Assembly (NCBI RefSeq): GCF_030812255.1
Contig: NZ_JAUSSH010000015.1
Location: 1-64,000, forward strand
DNA length: 64,000 nucleotides
Direction: 5' to 3'
Source: Paeniglutamicibacter psychrophenolicus
Lineage (GTDB): Bacteria; Actinomycetota; Actinomycetes; Actinomycetales; Micrococcaceae
The first letter of the stretch is position 1; each line of letters opens with the position of its first letter. Under the pieces are notes generated by a model. It was not told the origin of the DNA and ran no database searches. It saw nothing but the letters and a program-made list of their open reading frames with translations. Shown here piece after piece: positions 8,528-17,116 of this stretch. The position numbers and the translations under genes are program-made.

Positions 8528-9313
8528 ATGGCAGTGCAAGAGACGGCGCTGGGGCGCAAGCGCCGGGCGCGGAAGATCAACCGGATCCTGGCCGAGACCT
8601 ACCCGTATGCGGTCGCGGAACTGGACTTCACCAACGCCTTCGAGCTGCTGGTGGCCACGGTGCTCTCGGCCCAGACCACCGATGTGCGGGTCAACGCGAT
8701 CACTCCCGCGCTCTTTGCCGCCTACCCCGATCCGCTGGCCATGAGCCAGGCCGAGCCGGATGCGCTGCAGGAGCTGATCCGTCCCACCGGGTTCTTCCGC
8801 GCGAAGGCGACCTCGCTGCTGGCGCTGTCCACCCGGATCGTCGACGAATACGACGGTGTGGTCCCCGGGCGGCTCGAGGACCTCATCACGCTGGCCGGGG
8901 TGGGGCGCAAGACCGCCAATGTGGTGCTCGGCAACGCGTTCGGGGTCCCGGGGATCACCGTGGACACCCACTTCATCCGCCTTGCGCGGCGCTTTGGCTG
9001 GACCACGGAAACGGACCCGGTGAAGATCGAGCACGCCGTGGGGGAGCTGTTCGAGCCCAAGGACTGGACGATGCTCAGCCACCGGGTGGTGTTCCACGGC
9101 CGGCGCATCTGCCTGGCCCGCAAGCCCGCCTGCGGCGCCTGCCCGCTGACCACGCTCTGCCCCGCCTACGGGGAGGGCGAGACCGACGAGGCCAAGGCCG
9201 CCAAGCTGCTCAAGTACGAGCTGGCACCGGGGCGCGGGGACCTGCTGGAAAAGATGCGCGCCGGGGCGACCCGCCGGGAGCTGCGCGCGCAAGGGTACGG
9301 GCTGGAAGCATGA
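8528..9313 (+). CDS. nth: Endonuclease III
   Basis: 261-residue base-excision repair enzyme, a DNA glycosylase/AP lyase for oxidised pyrimidines. The helix-hairpin-helix contains LAGVGRKTANVVLG with catalytic Lys128; the catalytic aspartate is Asp146 (TVDTHF). The [4Fe-4S] ligands are Cys195, 202, 205 and 211 in the C-x6-C-x2-C-x5-C pattern. The ATG at 8528 directly follows the stop of the preceding gene; the longer in-frame extension overlaps that gene and is not credible. Its stop overlaps the next ATG (ATGA), so it is in an operon with the Nudix hydrolase, the same pairing as in mycobacteria. Confidence 0.95.
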   Translation: MAVQETALGRKRRARKINRILAETYPYAVAELDFTNAFELLVATVLSAQTTDVRVNAITPALFAAYPDPLAMSQAEPDALQELIRPTGFFRAKATSLLALSTRIVDEYDGVVPGRLEDLITLAGVGRKTANVVLGNAFGVPGITVDTHFIRLARRFGWTTETDPVKIEHAVGELFEPKDWTMLSHRVVFHGRRICLARKPACGACPLTTLCPAYGEGETDEAKAAKLLKYELAPGRGDLLEKMRAGATRRELRAQGYGLEA

Positions 9314-10026
9314 GCGTGCGCTCGGAACTGCTGGAGATGATCGCGGCCAAGTCGCACCTGGTGGGCAACGGAATCCAGGACGCGACGAAGATGCCAGAGA
9401 CCTGGGTGTTCAACCCGCTGGACCCCGAGACGGCCAGGCATGCGGCGGTGCTGATCCTCTTCGGGCGGCTCGACGACGTGCCGGCCGCCAGCGAGGTCAA
9501 GTCGGTGCACGAGGACCTGGACGTGCTCTTCGTGACCCGGGCTGACACGCTGCGCAAGCACGCCGGGCAGGTGGCCTTCCCCGGCGGCAAGGTCGATGAC
9601 GAGGACGCCGACGCGATCGCCGCGGCGCTGCGCGAGGCCCGCGAGGAGACCGGGCTGGACCCGGACGGCGTGGAGATCCTGGGCGTGCTGCCCGACGCGG
9701 AGCTGCCCATCACCAACTTCATCGTCACCCCGGTCATCGGTTGGTGGCACGCACCCTCGGAGGTGTTTGTGGTTGACACCGCCGAGTCCTCCACGGTCTT
9801 CCGCGCGCCGGTGGCCGACCTGCTGGACCCGGCCAACCGGGTCTCCTCGGTCGTGGAGCGCGACGGGCAGCGCTTTTCCGCACCTGCCTTCGACGTGGAC
9901 GGCGGCTTCATCTGGGGCTTCACCGGGATCCTGCTGGACCGGATCTTCAACGACCTGGGCTGGACCGTGCCCTGGGACGAGGGCCGCGAGGTGCCGATCC
10001 ACGTCGGCGACCGGCGCTCGAGCTGA
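9310..10026 (+). CDS. Nudix hydrolase, CoA pyrophosphatase type
   Basis: 238 residues. The Nudix box is visible as FPGGKVDDEDADAIAAAL continuing into REAREETGLD, preceded by a long N-terminal part and the HAGQVAFPGG motif typical of NudL-like CoA/acyl-CoA pyrophosphatases. It probably hydrolyses CoA derivatives in the cytoplasm (family inference). It overlaps nth by 4 nt, indicating translational coupling. M. tuberculosis has the equivalent gene (Rv3672c) next to marP and nth. Confidence 0.88.
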   Translation: MSVRSELLEMIAAKSHLVGNGIQDATKMPETWVFNPLDPETARHAAVLILFGRLDDVPAASEVKSVHEDLDVLFVTRADTLRKHAGQVAFPGGKVDDEDADAIAAALREAREETGLDPDGVEILGVLPDAELPITNFIVTPVIGWWHAPSEVFVVDTAESSTVFRAPVADLLDPANRVSSVVERDGQRFSAPAFDVDGGFIWGFTGILLDRIFNDLGWTVPWDEGREVPIHVGDRRSS

Positions 10027-10044
10027 CACCGCCCGGCCCGGCGG

Positions 10045-11760
10045 CTACTTGGCCTGGTCGTAGGAATCGACGACGACCGCGGTGAGGGGGAAGTCCACCG
10101 GGATCTTCCCGAAGAGCAGCTCGGAGGCCGACCTGGCCGACTCGTGCACCAGGTCCACCACGGTCTGGGCCTGCGCCGCCGGGACGTGCAACATGATTTC
10201 GTCGTGCAGGAAAAACACCAGTTCGCCGGTGTCCACCCCGGCCGCCCGGCCCGCGTTCATCCGGCGGCGCAGCTCGCCCATCCAGCACAGCGCCCACTCC
10301 GCGGCCGTGCCCTGGACGATGAAGTTGCGGGTGAACCGGCCGCGGGATCTTCCCTCGGCCTCCACCGCGCGCTGCTCGGCCTCCGTGGAGGCGCGCGACC
10401 TGGACCTCAGCCACCCCTCGGGCGCCTGGGGGGTTCCGCGGCCCAGGAAAGTCGCCACGCCCGCCCCGGCCTCGCCCTGCGCCGCGGCCCATTCGACCAG
10501 GCCCACCGCCTGGGGGTAGGTGGCCTTGAGCTGGGGCATCAGCCGGCCGGATTCGCCGCTGGTGGCCCCGTACATCGCCCCGAGCATCGCGACCTTGGCA
10601 TGCGCCCGGTCCCCGCCGAACCCGGCATCGGCAATCCCCTGGTACAGGTCCCGGGCCGTTGCCGCCGCCGCGAGCGCGGTGTCGCGCGAGAGTGCGGCCA
10701 GGATGCGCGGTTCCAGCTGCGCGGCATCGGCGACCACCAGCACCTTGCCGGGATCCGCGCGCACGGCCGAGCGGACCTGGTGCGGGATCTGCAGGGCCCC
10801 GCCGCCGTGGGACGCCCAGCGGCCGGTGACCACCCCGCCGACGATGTATTCGGGGCGGAAGCGCCCGTCATGCACCCAGCGGTCCACCCAGGCGTAGCCG
10901 TTGGCAGTGGCCAGCCTGGCGATTTTCTTGTACGCCAGCAGCGGCTCGATCACCGGGTGCTTGATTTCCGTCAGCTCCCAGGCGCGGGTGTTGGACACCG
11001 CGATGCCGGCCCGGTTCATGGCCTTGAGCAGCTCGGCCGGGGAATCGGGGTTCAGTCCCGGGGCATCGAGCAGGGTGCGCAGTTGTGCCGCCAGTTCCTC
11101 CATGCGCGGGGGCCGCACCCCGGCCGGAACGCGCCCACCCAGGGCCTGGTGCAGCAGCCGGTGGTGTTCATCCACGTTCCAGGGCACCCCGGCGTGGGTC
11201 ATTTCCGCGGCGATCAGCGCCCCGGCGGACTCGGCGGCCAGCAGCAGGCCCAGCTTCGCCCCGCGCTCGGTGTCCGGCACCGCGGCGCGCTGCGCCAGGA
11301 ACTCGGCGAGCACGTTTTCCAGCGCGCCGGACTGGTCCTTGGGCTCGGAGAACAGCTCGCCCTGGTTCTCCGGCACCCGTGCCGGCGGCAAGAGGTGCGC
11401 CGGGGCGGCGTTGGCCGGATCCGGCTCCCGGCCGAGGGCCGAGAGGTATTCGCCGGGCACCGCGTAGGGCGCGTTGCGCAGGATGGCGCGGACCAGTCCC
11501 ACGTCGTGGGCGCGTTCGATGCGCACGCCCGCGGCCAGCAGCCCCGGGTACCAGGCATGCACCGAGTCGAAGACCCAGCGCGGCCTGCGCGTGGCCTCCA
11601 GCTCCGCGACCACCGCGGGAAGCTGGTTGCCGTAGACCTGCACGGTCGGGACGAGCGCGGTGCCGCCCGCGTCGACCAATTGGACCACGGCGGTGGCGGA
11701 ACCGGCTTCGGGTTCGGGCTGGGAAATGGAGTGGGTGGCCACTACCGCAAATTGCTGCAC
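10045..11760 (-). CDS. Bifunctional 3'-5' exonuclease/DNA polymerase (family A-like)
   Basis: 571 residues. The C-terminal half matches the family-A DNA polymerase palm and fingers: motif A as VVADAAQLEPRILAAL, motif B around RAHAKVAMLGAMYGATSGESG and motif C as FFLHDEIMLHVP. The N-terminal half is a shortened 3'-5' exonuclease-like domain. Short actinobacterial PolA relatives of this type are annotated as bifunctional exonuclease/polymerase and lack the 5' nuclease; their role is unclear, possibly repair. The start is a GTG with a weak NANNNT element (GAGAAT) 5 nt upstream. It is divergent from the pilus operon. Confidence 0.82.
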   Translation of the reverse strand: MQQFAVVATHSISQPEPEAGSATAVVQLVDAGGTALVPTVQVYGNQLPAVVAELEATRRPRWVFDSVHAWYPGLLAAGVRIERAHDVGLVRAILRNAPYAVPGEYLSALGREPDPANAAPAHLLPPARVPENQGELFSEPKDQSGALENVLAEFLAQRAAVPDTERGAKLGLLLAAESAGALIAAEMTHAGVPWNVDEHHRLLHQALGGRVPAGVRPPRMEELAAQLRTLLDAPGLNPDSPAELLKAMNRAGIAVSNTRAWELTEIKHPVIEPLLAYKKIARLATANGYAWVDRWVHDGRFRPEYIVGGVVTGRWASHGGGALQIPHQVRSAVRADPGKVLVVADAAQLEPRILAALSRDTALAAAATARDLYQGIADAGFGGDRAHAKVAMLGAMYGATSGESGRLMPQLKATYPQAVGLVEWAAAQGEAGAGVATFLGRGTPQAPEGWLRSRSRASTEAEQRAVEAEGRSRGRFTRNFIVQGTAAEWALCWMGELRRRMNAGRAAGVDTGELVFFLHDEIMLHVPAAQAQTVVDLVHESARSASELLFGKIPVDFPLTAVVVDSYDQAK

Positions 11761-11922
11761 GCTTCATTCTCGCAGTTCCCTGCGTGCCCTTCCGGTCCGC
11801 CCCTCCGCCGTCGCGCCTTCCCGCTTTCCCGCACACCGCCGGCCGGTGCCCGAGGGGAGTTGTCCGTTCCCCGGCCGCCGGGGGCTTCACCGCGGCGGTG
11901 CCGTGCGACCACGCTGGAGGGC

Positions 11923-13182
11923 ATGAATGAACAGAGACGATTTGTGGCCCGGCTGCCCGGGCCAGAACCGCGAAGCCTGCAGCTTCCGGCACTGCGGGCG
12001 GCCCGGGCGCAGGCACGGCCCCCGGAGCCGGGTTTTGTCCGGGCGCCCGCCGTCGCGCCCGCAGCCATGCCCGCCGATTCCACCGTGCCGATGAGCCCGG
12101 CAAGGCCCCCGGACCCGGCCGGAAGCCAGCCGGCGGAACTGGCCCGCTGCATCCTGTTCAGCCGCGACGTGGAGCTGGCCCAGGTGCTGGCCACCGTCGC
12201 CGTGGGTGCCGGGGTGCAGCTGCTGCCGTGCCGGGACGCCGCCCAGGTGGCCGAACACCGCGACGAGGTGATCCTGGTGGGACAGGACTGCGTCGCGGAC
12301 ATCGATGCCCGCCTCGCCGCCTCCACGCTGGTGTTCACCGGCGGGGAGGAACACCAGGGCGTGCTGTGGCGTGCGGCCGCCACCTGTCCCGGGGCCCGGG
12401 TGGCGGTGCTGCCGCAGGCCGCCGCATGGCTGGGCGAATACCTCGGCGAGCTGGGCCTGCACGCGGGGCGCGCCCACACCACCATCGTTGCCGGGGCCGG
12501 CGGCGGGGCCGGCACCTCGACCTTCGCCGCCCTGCTGGCCGCGACGGCCACGCTGGACGGGCACCGGACGCTGCTGCTGGATGCCGACCCGCACTCGGCC
12601 GGGCTCTGGCCGGTGCTGCGGGCCAGGGAACCGGACGGCCTGGGCTGGGAGGACCTGCAGCATGCCCGCGGCCAGCTCTCACCGGGCCAGCTCGCCGAGA
12701 TCCTCCCGCTGTCCGCGGGCACAGCGGTGCTCTCCTGGGTGCGGAACCCGGGCTGCTTTGCGCCCTCCGAGGCCCTGCTCACCGAGGTGCTGGCCGCCTC
12801 CCGGCGCATCTACGAACGGATCGTGGTCGACGCCGGACACGTCACCGGGGTTCCCGCGTCCGTGGCCGCGCTGGCCAACACCCGGCTGCTGCTGCTATCC
12901 GCACGCCCCGGGAACGGTGCGGCGGGAACCTCGGCGCGGCTGGGGGAGCAGGCGGATAACTGGAGGCTGGTCCTCACCGGGAAGCTGGCCCCCGGCACGG
13001 ACACCCGCGCCCTGGCCCGGAGGACCGGAGTGGAGCTGGGCGGGTACTTCGCCCCGTCCCGCCGCATCGAACGCTGTGCCGCGGACGGGGCGCTGATGAA
13101 CGCGCTGGCGCACCGCCCGCTGCGCCGCACCGTCGCCCGGCTCGGGGACCACCCCGATCCGGCACCGGGGCTGGCGGCATGA
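11923..13182 (+). CDS. ssd: Ssd-like septum-site/CpaE-like ATPase-fold protein of the tad operon
   Basis: 419 residues, first gene of the tad operon. A receiver-like N-terminal region is followed by a MinD/ParA-type domain: AGAGGGAGTSTFAALLAA at the P-loop, LLLDADPHSAG and VVDAGHVTGV. The deviant Walker lysine is missing (GGAGTST instead of GGVGKTT), as in M. tuberculosis Ssd (Rv3660c), so ATP hydrolysis is doubtful. Ssd homologues influence septum placement, and CpaE proteins localise Tad pilus machinery; either role is possible here. The ATG at 11923 follows GGAGGG; the much longer in-frame extension upstream is antisense to the polymerase gene and is rejected. The last 4 nt overlap tadA. 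Confidence 0.85.
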   Translation: MNEQRRFVARLPGPEPRSLQLPALRAARAQARPPEPGFVRAPAVAPAAMPADSTVPMSPARPPDPAGSQPAELARCILFSRDVELAQVLATVAVGAGVQLLPCRDAAQVAEHRDEVILVGQDCVADIDARLAASTLVFTGGEEHQGVLWRAAATCPGARVAVLPQAAAWLGEYLGELGLHAGRAHTTIVAGAGGGAGTSTFAALLAATATLDGHRTLLLDADPHSAGLWPVLRAREPDGLGWEDLQHARGQLSPGQLAEILPLSAGTAVLSWVRNPGCFAPSEALLTEVLAASRRIYERIVVDAGHVTGVPASVAALANTRLLLLSARPGNGAAGTSARLGEQADNWRLVLTGKLAPGTDTRALARRTGVELGGYFAPSRRIERCAADGALMNALAHRPLRRTVARLGDHPDPAPGLAA

Positions 13183-14438
13183 GCACCGTGGAACCGTCCG
13201 GAGGCCCGGCACCCGGCGGCACGCCGGCGGGAACGGCAGGCCGTGGCCGGCGGCGCTGGGCGGCCGGCGCACCCGAGCGGGCCCCTGCCGCCGACCCGAG
13301 GGTGCTCGAGGAGATCCGCCGCCGCGCCATGGACACGGCCGGCGGCCTCACCGAGGTCGACCTGGCCTCCGCGGTGCGCACCTCGGGCAGCGTGATGGGG
13401 GCCGCCTCCAGCACCGAGATGCTGCGCAGCCTCAGCGACGACATCCACGGGCTCGGGGTCCTCGAACGACTCGCCCAGGTCCCGGGCACCACCGACATCC
13501 TCATCGACGCGACCGGCCGGGTGTGGGTCGACGGCAGCGCCGGGCTGCACGCCACCGAGCTGGCGTTCACCGATCCGGCGGCGATCCGCGCGCTGGCGGT
13601 GCGCCTGGCCGCGGCCGGGGGACGGCGGCTGGACGACGCCGCGCCCTTCGTCGACGTCTCACTGGGCAACTACCGCATCCACGCGGTGCTGCCCCCGATT
13701 TCCACCGGCGGCCCGCTGCTGTCCATCCGCATCAAGTCCAAGGGCAACCAGACGCTGGACACCCTGGTCGGCGACCCGGACTGGCTGGCCGCCCTGGAGG
13801 CCGTTGTCGCGGCGAAGCTGAACTTCCTGGTCTCCGGCGGCACCGGGGCCGGCAAGACCACCCTGCTGGCCGCGATGCTGGCCCGGGTGCCCGGAAACCA
13901 GCGGATCATCGTGGTGGAGGACTCCGCGGAGCTCGCCCCCTCGCACCCACACCTGATCGGTCTGCAGGCACGCGGCGGCAACGTCGAGGGCGCCGGGGAG
14001 ATCGGGTTGCAGGCCCTGGTGCGCCAGGCACTGCGCATGCGCCCGGACCGGCTGGTGGTCGGGGAATGCCGGGGAGCGGAGGTGCGCGAGTTCCTCGCTG
14101 CCATGAACACCGGGCACGAGGGGGCCGCCGGGACGCTGCACGCCAACTCCGTGGCCGCGGTTCCCGCACGGCTCGCGGCGATGGGCGCACTGGCATCCAT
14201 GGACTCCGCGGCCACCGCGCTGCAGGCGGCCAGCGCACTGGATGTGCTCATCCATGTGCGGCGCGACCCGGCCACCGGGGCCAGGGGGCCGGTCCAGCTC
14301 GGCCGGCCGGTCCTCACCGCGGCCGGGACGCTGGCGGTGCGCCTGGTCCACGAACGCGGCACCGACTCCCGCGACCCCGGGGCCCTGGCGTGGTTCCGCG
14401 CCCGTCTTGGGGCCGCCGGGGAAACGAGCCCGTGGTGA
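13179..14438 (+). CDS. tadA: TadA-family secretion/pilus assembly ATPase
   Basis: 419-residue type II/IV secretion ATPase (VirB11/CpaF class), the motor for pilus assembly at the cytoplasmic face of the membrane. Walker A is at residues 220-228 (GGTGAGKTT), Walker B at 290-299 (DRLVVGECRG) and the His box at 311-323 (TGHEGAAGTLHAN). The ATGA overlap with ssd and the GTGA overlap with tadB indicate tight coupling. Homologous to Rv3659c in the matching mycobacterial operon. Confidence 0.93.
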   Translation: MSTVEPSGGPAPGGTPAGTAGRGRRRWAAGAPERAPAADPRVLEEIRRRAMDTAGGLTEVDLASAVRTSGSVMGAASSTEMLRSLSDDIHGLGVLERLAQVPGTTDILIDATGRVWVDGSAGLHATELAFTDPAAIRALAVRLAAAGGRRLDDAAPFVDVSLGNYRIHAVLPPISTGGPLLSIRIKSKGNQTLDTLVGDPDWLAALEAVVAAKLNFLVSGGTGAGKTTLLAAMLARVPGNQRIIVVEDSAELAPSHPHLIGLQARGGNVEGAGEIGLQALVRQALRMRPDRLVVGECRGAEVREFLAAMNTGHEGAAGTLHANSVAAVPARLAAMGALASMDSAATALQAASALDVLIHVRRDPATGARGPVQLGRPVLTAAGTLAVRLVHERGTDSRDPGALAWFRARLGAAGETSPW

Positions 14439-15205
14439 GCGCGGCCCTCGCCGCCCTGGCCGTGTTGCTGGCGGGCGCCGCCGCCTGGCTGTGGCCCGGC
14501 GGCGGGAACGCCGGGGGCCGCCGGCTCCCGATGCCGCCCGGCCACCCGGGGAGCCGGCCACACGATGCCTCCGCCCTCCGGCCATCGCGCCGCACCCTGC
14601 GCATCCGCAGCGAACGCACCAACCACGCGGCCGACACCGAGGAATACGCGAAGTTCCTGCGCCAGCTCGCCGCGCTGCTGCGTGCCGGCACCGGCCCGGC
14701 CGCCGCCTTCGGGCTGCTGGCCGAGCTCTGGGCCCAGGGGTCCACCCGCACCGCCATCGACCTGTGCTCCGGGGCAAGCCGCGCCCTGGCCCAGGTGCAC
14801 ACCGGCGGAACGCTGCAGCAGGGCCTGGCGGCCCACGCCGCCACCCACCCGGGCAACCGGCGGCTGTGGACGCGGTTGGCCTGGTGCCTGGCGATCTGCG
14901 AGGAATCCGGCGCGGCCCTGGCCGAGCTGCTCGACACCCTGGCCGAGGACGCGGAAACCGCCGCCGACATGCACCGGGCCCTGGATTCCGCGCTCGCCGG
15001 ACCGCGTGCCACCGGCAGGCTGCTGACCTTCCTGCCCGGCATCGGGCTGGGCCTGGGCCAGCTGCTGGGCATCAACCCGCTGGCGGTCCTCACCACGCAT
15101 CCCGCCGGCCGCATCGCGCTGGTGGCAGGTGCCTGCCTGTGGCTGGGCAACCGCTTGTGGTGCGGCAGGATGCTGCGGGCCATCGCCAACAAGGTGCCCT
15201 CGTGA
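14435..15205 (+). CDS. tadB: TadB-like pilus assembly inner-membrane protein
   Basis: 256 residues from a GTG overlapping the tadA stop (GTGA); a second GTG 3 nt upstream is an equal alternative. Hydrophobic N-terminus (LAALAVLLAGAAAWLW), a T2SSF-type helical domain (residues ~70-190, FLRQLAALLRAGTGPAAAFGLL) and C-terminal membrane helices. It would form the membrane platform with TadC on which TadA acts. The long in-frame ORF upstream is a shadow of tadA. Corresponds to Rv3658c. Confidence 0.87.
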   Translation: MSAALAALAVLLAGAAAWLWPGGGNAGGRRLPMPPGHPGSRPHDASALRPSRRTLRIRSERTNHAADTEEYAKFLRQLAALLRAGTGPAAAFGLLAELWAQGSTRTAIDLCSGASRALAQVHTGGTLQQGLAAHAATHPGNRRLWTRLAWCLAICEESGAALAELLDTLAEDAETAADMHRALDSALAGPRATGRLLTFLPGIGLGLGQLLGINPLAVLTTHPAGRIALVAGACLWLGNRLWCGRMLRAIANKVPS

Positions 15206-15813
15206 TTCCCGCACTTCTCGCGGTGCTCCTGGCAGGTGCCGCAGTGTGGATCTTCACCGGCACCGGGTCCCTGCCGCAGGGCCCGTCCCGTGTCCGGTCA
15301 CCGTTCGCTTTCCTGCGGCGCAACGGCATGCCGGCCTCGGCCCGTGCCGCTGCCGGTCCCCATGCAGTTCCCGATGCCGGTCCCGGTGTCGGAGGCCCCG
15401 CGGAACCACTGCCGCTGGTGCTGGAGATGTGCGCCACGCTGCTCGAATCCGGGCTGCCGATCCGCTCGGTGCTGCGAATCATCGGCACCAACGTCCCGGG
15501 CTACGCCTCGCTGCTGTTGGTCTCCCGCGCCCTGGACCTGAATGTCGGTTGGGAGCGGGCCTGGGGCCAGGGTGCCGGGCCGGCGCGCGAGCTGGAACAG
15601 GCGCTGCGCCTGACCCGGCTCTCCGGCGCCCCGGCCGCTGCCCTGCTGCGTTCGGCCGCGGCCTCCGCCCGCAAGCGCGGGGTCCGGGAGGCCGAGGCCC
15701 GCGGCGCCGAGTTCGGCATCAAGCTGGTGATCCCGCTGGGGCTCTGCGCGCTTCCGGCCTTCATCTGCCTCGGCGTGGTGCCCGTGGTGATCTCCCTGCT
15801 CCCGCGCTTCTAG
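15202..15813 (+). CDS. tadC: TadC-like pilus assembly inner-membrane protein
   Basis: 203 residues from the GTG overlapping the tadB stop by 4 nt. One N-terminal membrane segment, a Pro/Ala-rich linker, a short T2SSF domain (LPLVLEMCATLLESGLPIRS) and a strongly hydrophobic C-terminus (KLVIPLGLCALPAFICLGVV). Second platform subunit of the Tad machine, the counterpart of Rv3657c. No terminator is visible before the pilin gene 218 bp downstream. Confidence 0.85.
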   Translation: MIPALLAVLLAGAAVWIFTGTGSLPQGPSRVRSPFAFLRRNGMPASARAAAGPHAVPDAGPGVGGPAEPLPLVLEMCATLLESGLPIRSVLRIIGTNVPGYASLLLVSRALDLNVGWERAWGQGAGPARELEQALRLTRLSGAPAAALLRSAAASARKRGVREAEARGAEFGIKLVIPLGLCALPAFICLGVVPVVISLLPRF

Positions 15814-16031
15814 CTTCCCCGCACCTTCCGGCGCCGGCCGGCGGACAGCGCACCTGCCACCCACGCCACCCGCCGCCGGTTATCCCCAGCCCGCACCCGC
15901 CCCGGCCAAGGGCCAGGGGGCAGGCGCCCACACTCGAAGTAGGGAGCCGCACGCCACGCCTTCGTGGCGGCACGCGGAGATACCCGCCGTTCCAGGAGCA
16001 ACCACACCACGACCGAACAAAGGACAACACC
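15814..16031 (+). promoter_or_regulatory. 218-bp spacer before the pilin gene, probable pilin promoter region
   Basis: The only sizeable gap inside an otherwise overlapping operon. It contains a small hairpin, GCCACG-CCTT-CGTGGC, near 15951-15966, and AAAGGA before the pilin ATG. A separate promoter, or processing that gives high pilin levels, is plausible but only inferred. Confidence 0.35.
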
Positions 16032-16256
16032 ATGGACAACCACCTGACCGAAGCCGCACCCGGACACATCGACCTGCATCGGGGCACCGAGCCGACCCCG
16101 CAGGCACTGGCCGACGAGGAAGGCAGCACCACCGCCGAATTCGCCATCGTCACCCTGGCCGCGGTGGCCTTCGCCGGGCTGCTGGTGAGCATCCTCTCCA
16201 GCGGGGACGTGCGCGGATTGCTGATGGGCCTGATCCGCCAGGCCCTGTCCTTCTAG
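16032..16256 (+). CDS. DUF4244 Flp-type pilin
   Basis: 74 residues, probably the major pilin. The class III prepilin pattern is visible: a short charged leader ending in EEG, then STTAEF (Glu at +5 after the putative cleavage glycine) and a hydrophobic helix, AIVTLAAVAFAGLLVSIL. The ATG is supported by AAAGGA 9 nt upstream. Equivalent to Rv3656c. No TadV/CpaA prepilin peptidase is encoded in the window, so processing must be supplied elsewhere. Confidence 0.85.
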   Translation: MDNHLTEAAPGHIDLHRGTEPTPQALADEEGSTTAEFAIVTLAAVAFAGLLVSILSSGDVRGLLMGLIRQALSF

Positions 16257-16273
16257 CCGGAGGCAGGCGCGCC

Positions 16274-16618
16274 ATGGCCAGGCATTCGCAAGCAGGTTCC
16301 GCCACCGCCGAGGTGGCGGTGCTGCTGCCCGCGGTGGCCATCTTGCTGGCCGTGGTCGCCGGGGCCGGTGCCGTGGGCGGCCAGCAGGTCCGCATCCAGC
16401 AGGCGGCAAGTGCCGCGGCCCGGGAACTGGCCCGCGGGACCTCGGCGTCCGAGGCCGTCGGCACCGCCCACCGCATTGCCGGGGAACGGATCAGCGTGAG
16501 CACCGGTGAATCCGGCGGTTACGGGCACGTGGTCATTCGGGCCGCGGTGGAGCTGCCGCTGCTCGGGGACATCGAATTGCGGGCCGAAGCCAACGCACGC
16601 ACGGAGCGGCAGCCATGA
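16274..16618 (+). CDS. TadE-family minor pilin/pseudopilin
   Basis: 114 residues with the N-terminal GSATAEVAVLLPAVAILLAVVAG motif of TadE-like pseudopilins (Glu at +5 of the mature hydrophobic helix) and a small extracytoplasmic domain. Lies 17 bp after the pilin, and its stop overlaps the next start (ATGA). Counterpart of Rv3655c. Probably a minor component of the fibre or its assembly complex. Confidence 0.85.
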   Translation: MARHSQAGSATAEVAVLLPAVAILLAVVAGAGAVGGQQVRIQQAASAAARELARGTSASEAVGTAHRIAGERISVSTGESGGYGHVVIRAAVELPLLGDIELRAEANARTERQP

Positions 16619-17082
16619 GCCCGCCCCCCGGCGCCCAGACGCGCCCGGCCACGGAACCGGCGATTGACATGCACCGGGCCACGTCCCCGGGCCAGTCCCC
16701 GGAGCGGCTCCAACGCGGCAGCGGCACCGTGCTGATGCTCGCGGTGGTGTGCGTGGCCGCGCTGGGGCTGGTGGTGGTGCTGATGTTCACCGCAGTCTCC
16801 AACGCCGGGGCCAAGGCGGGCACGGCGGCGGACCTGGCGGCACTGGCCGCCGCGGACGCCGCCCGCCGGCTGCTGCCCGGGGACCCGTGCGCCGTCGCCG
16901 CCGCAACCGCCACCGCGAACGATGCAACATTGGCAGGCTGCACGCGCCAGGGCCCGGGCGGCCAGGTCGTGACGGTGCGGGTCCAGGTCCCGGTGTCGCC
17001 GGTCGGCTGGCTGCCACCGCTGACCCGGGCGCAGTCGGTGGCCCGGGCCGGGCCACCGCCGCAACCCTGGCGCGGCGATTGA
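16615..17082 (+). CDS. Rv3654c-family TadE-like secreted/membrane protein
   Basis: 155 residues. An unusually long polar N-terminus (~35 residues) precedes a single membrane helix (GTVLMLAVVCVAALGLVVVLMFTAVSNA), followed by an Ala-rich extracytoplasmic region with a Cys pair (DPCAV, LAGCT) and a Pro-rich tail. This is the last gene of the tad operon and matches the Rv3654c family by position and pattern. An internal Met near residue 19 could be the true start. It converges on the helicase gene with a 34-bp gap. Confidence 0.75.
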   Translation: MSPPPGAQTRPATEPAIDMHRATSPGQSPERLQRGSGTVLMLAVVCVAALGLVVVLMFTAVSNAGAKAGTAADLAALAAADAARRLLPGDPCAVAAATATANDATLAGCTRQGPGGQVVTVRVQVPVSPVGWLPPLTRAQSVARAGPPPQPWRGD

Positions 17083-17116
17083 CCGGCGCTGCGGGGGCCT
17101 CGGGCGGCCGGGCCGG

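Noticed and set aside
6453-9292. Two antisense open frames (634 and 708 codons) across the low-complexity protein and nth
   Set aside because: They mirror the Ala/Pro-rich codons of the sense gene. No start signals or recognisable motifs.
10144-11922. Long in-frame upstream extension of the ssd gene
   Set aside because: It is antisense to the polymerase gene. The GGAGGG-preceded ATG at 11923 gives the expected Ssd length.
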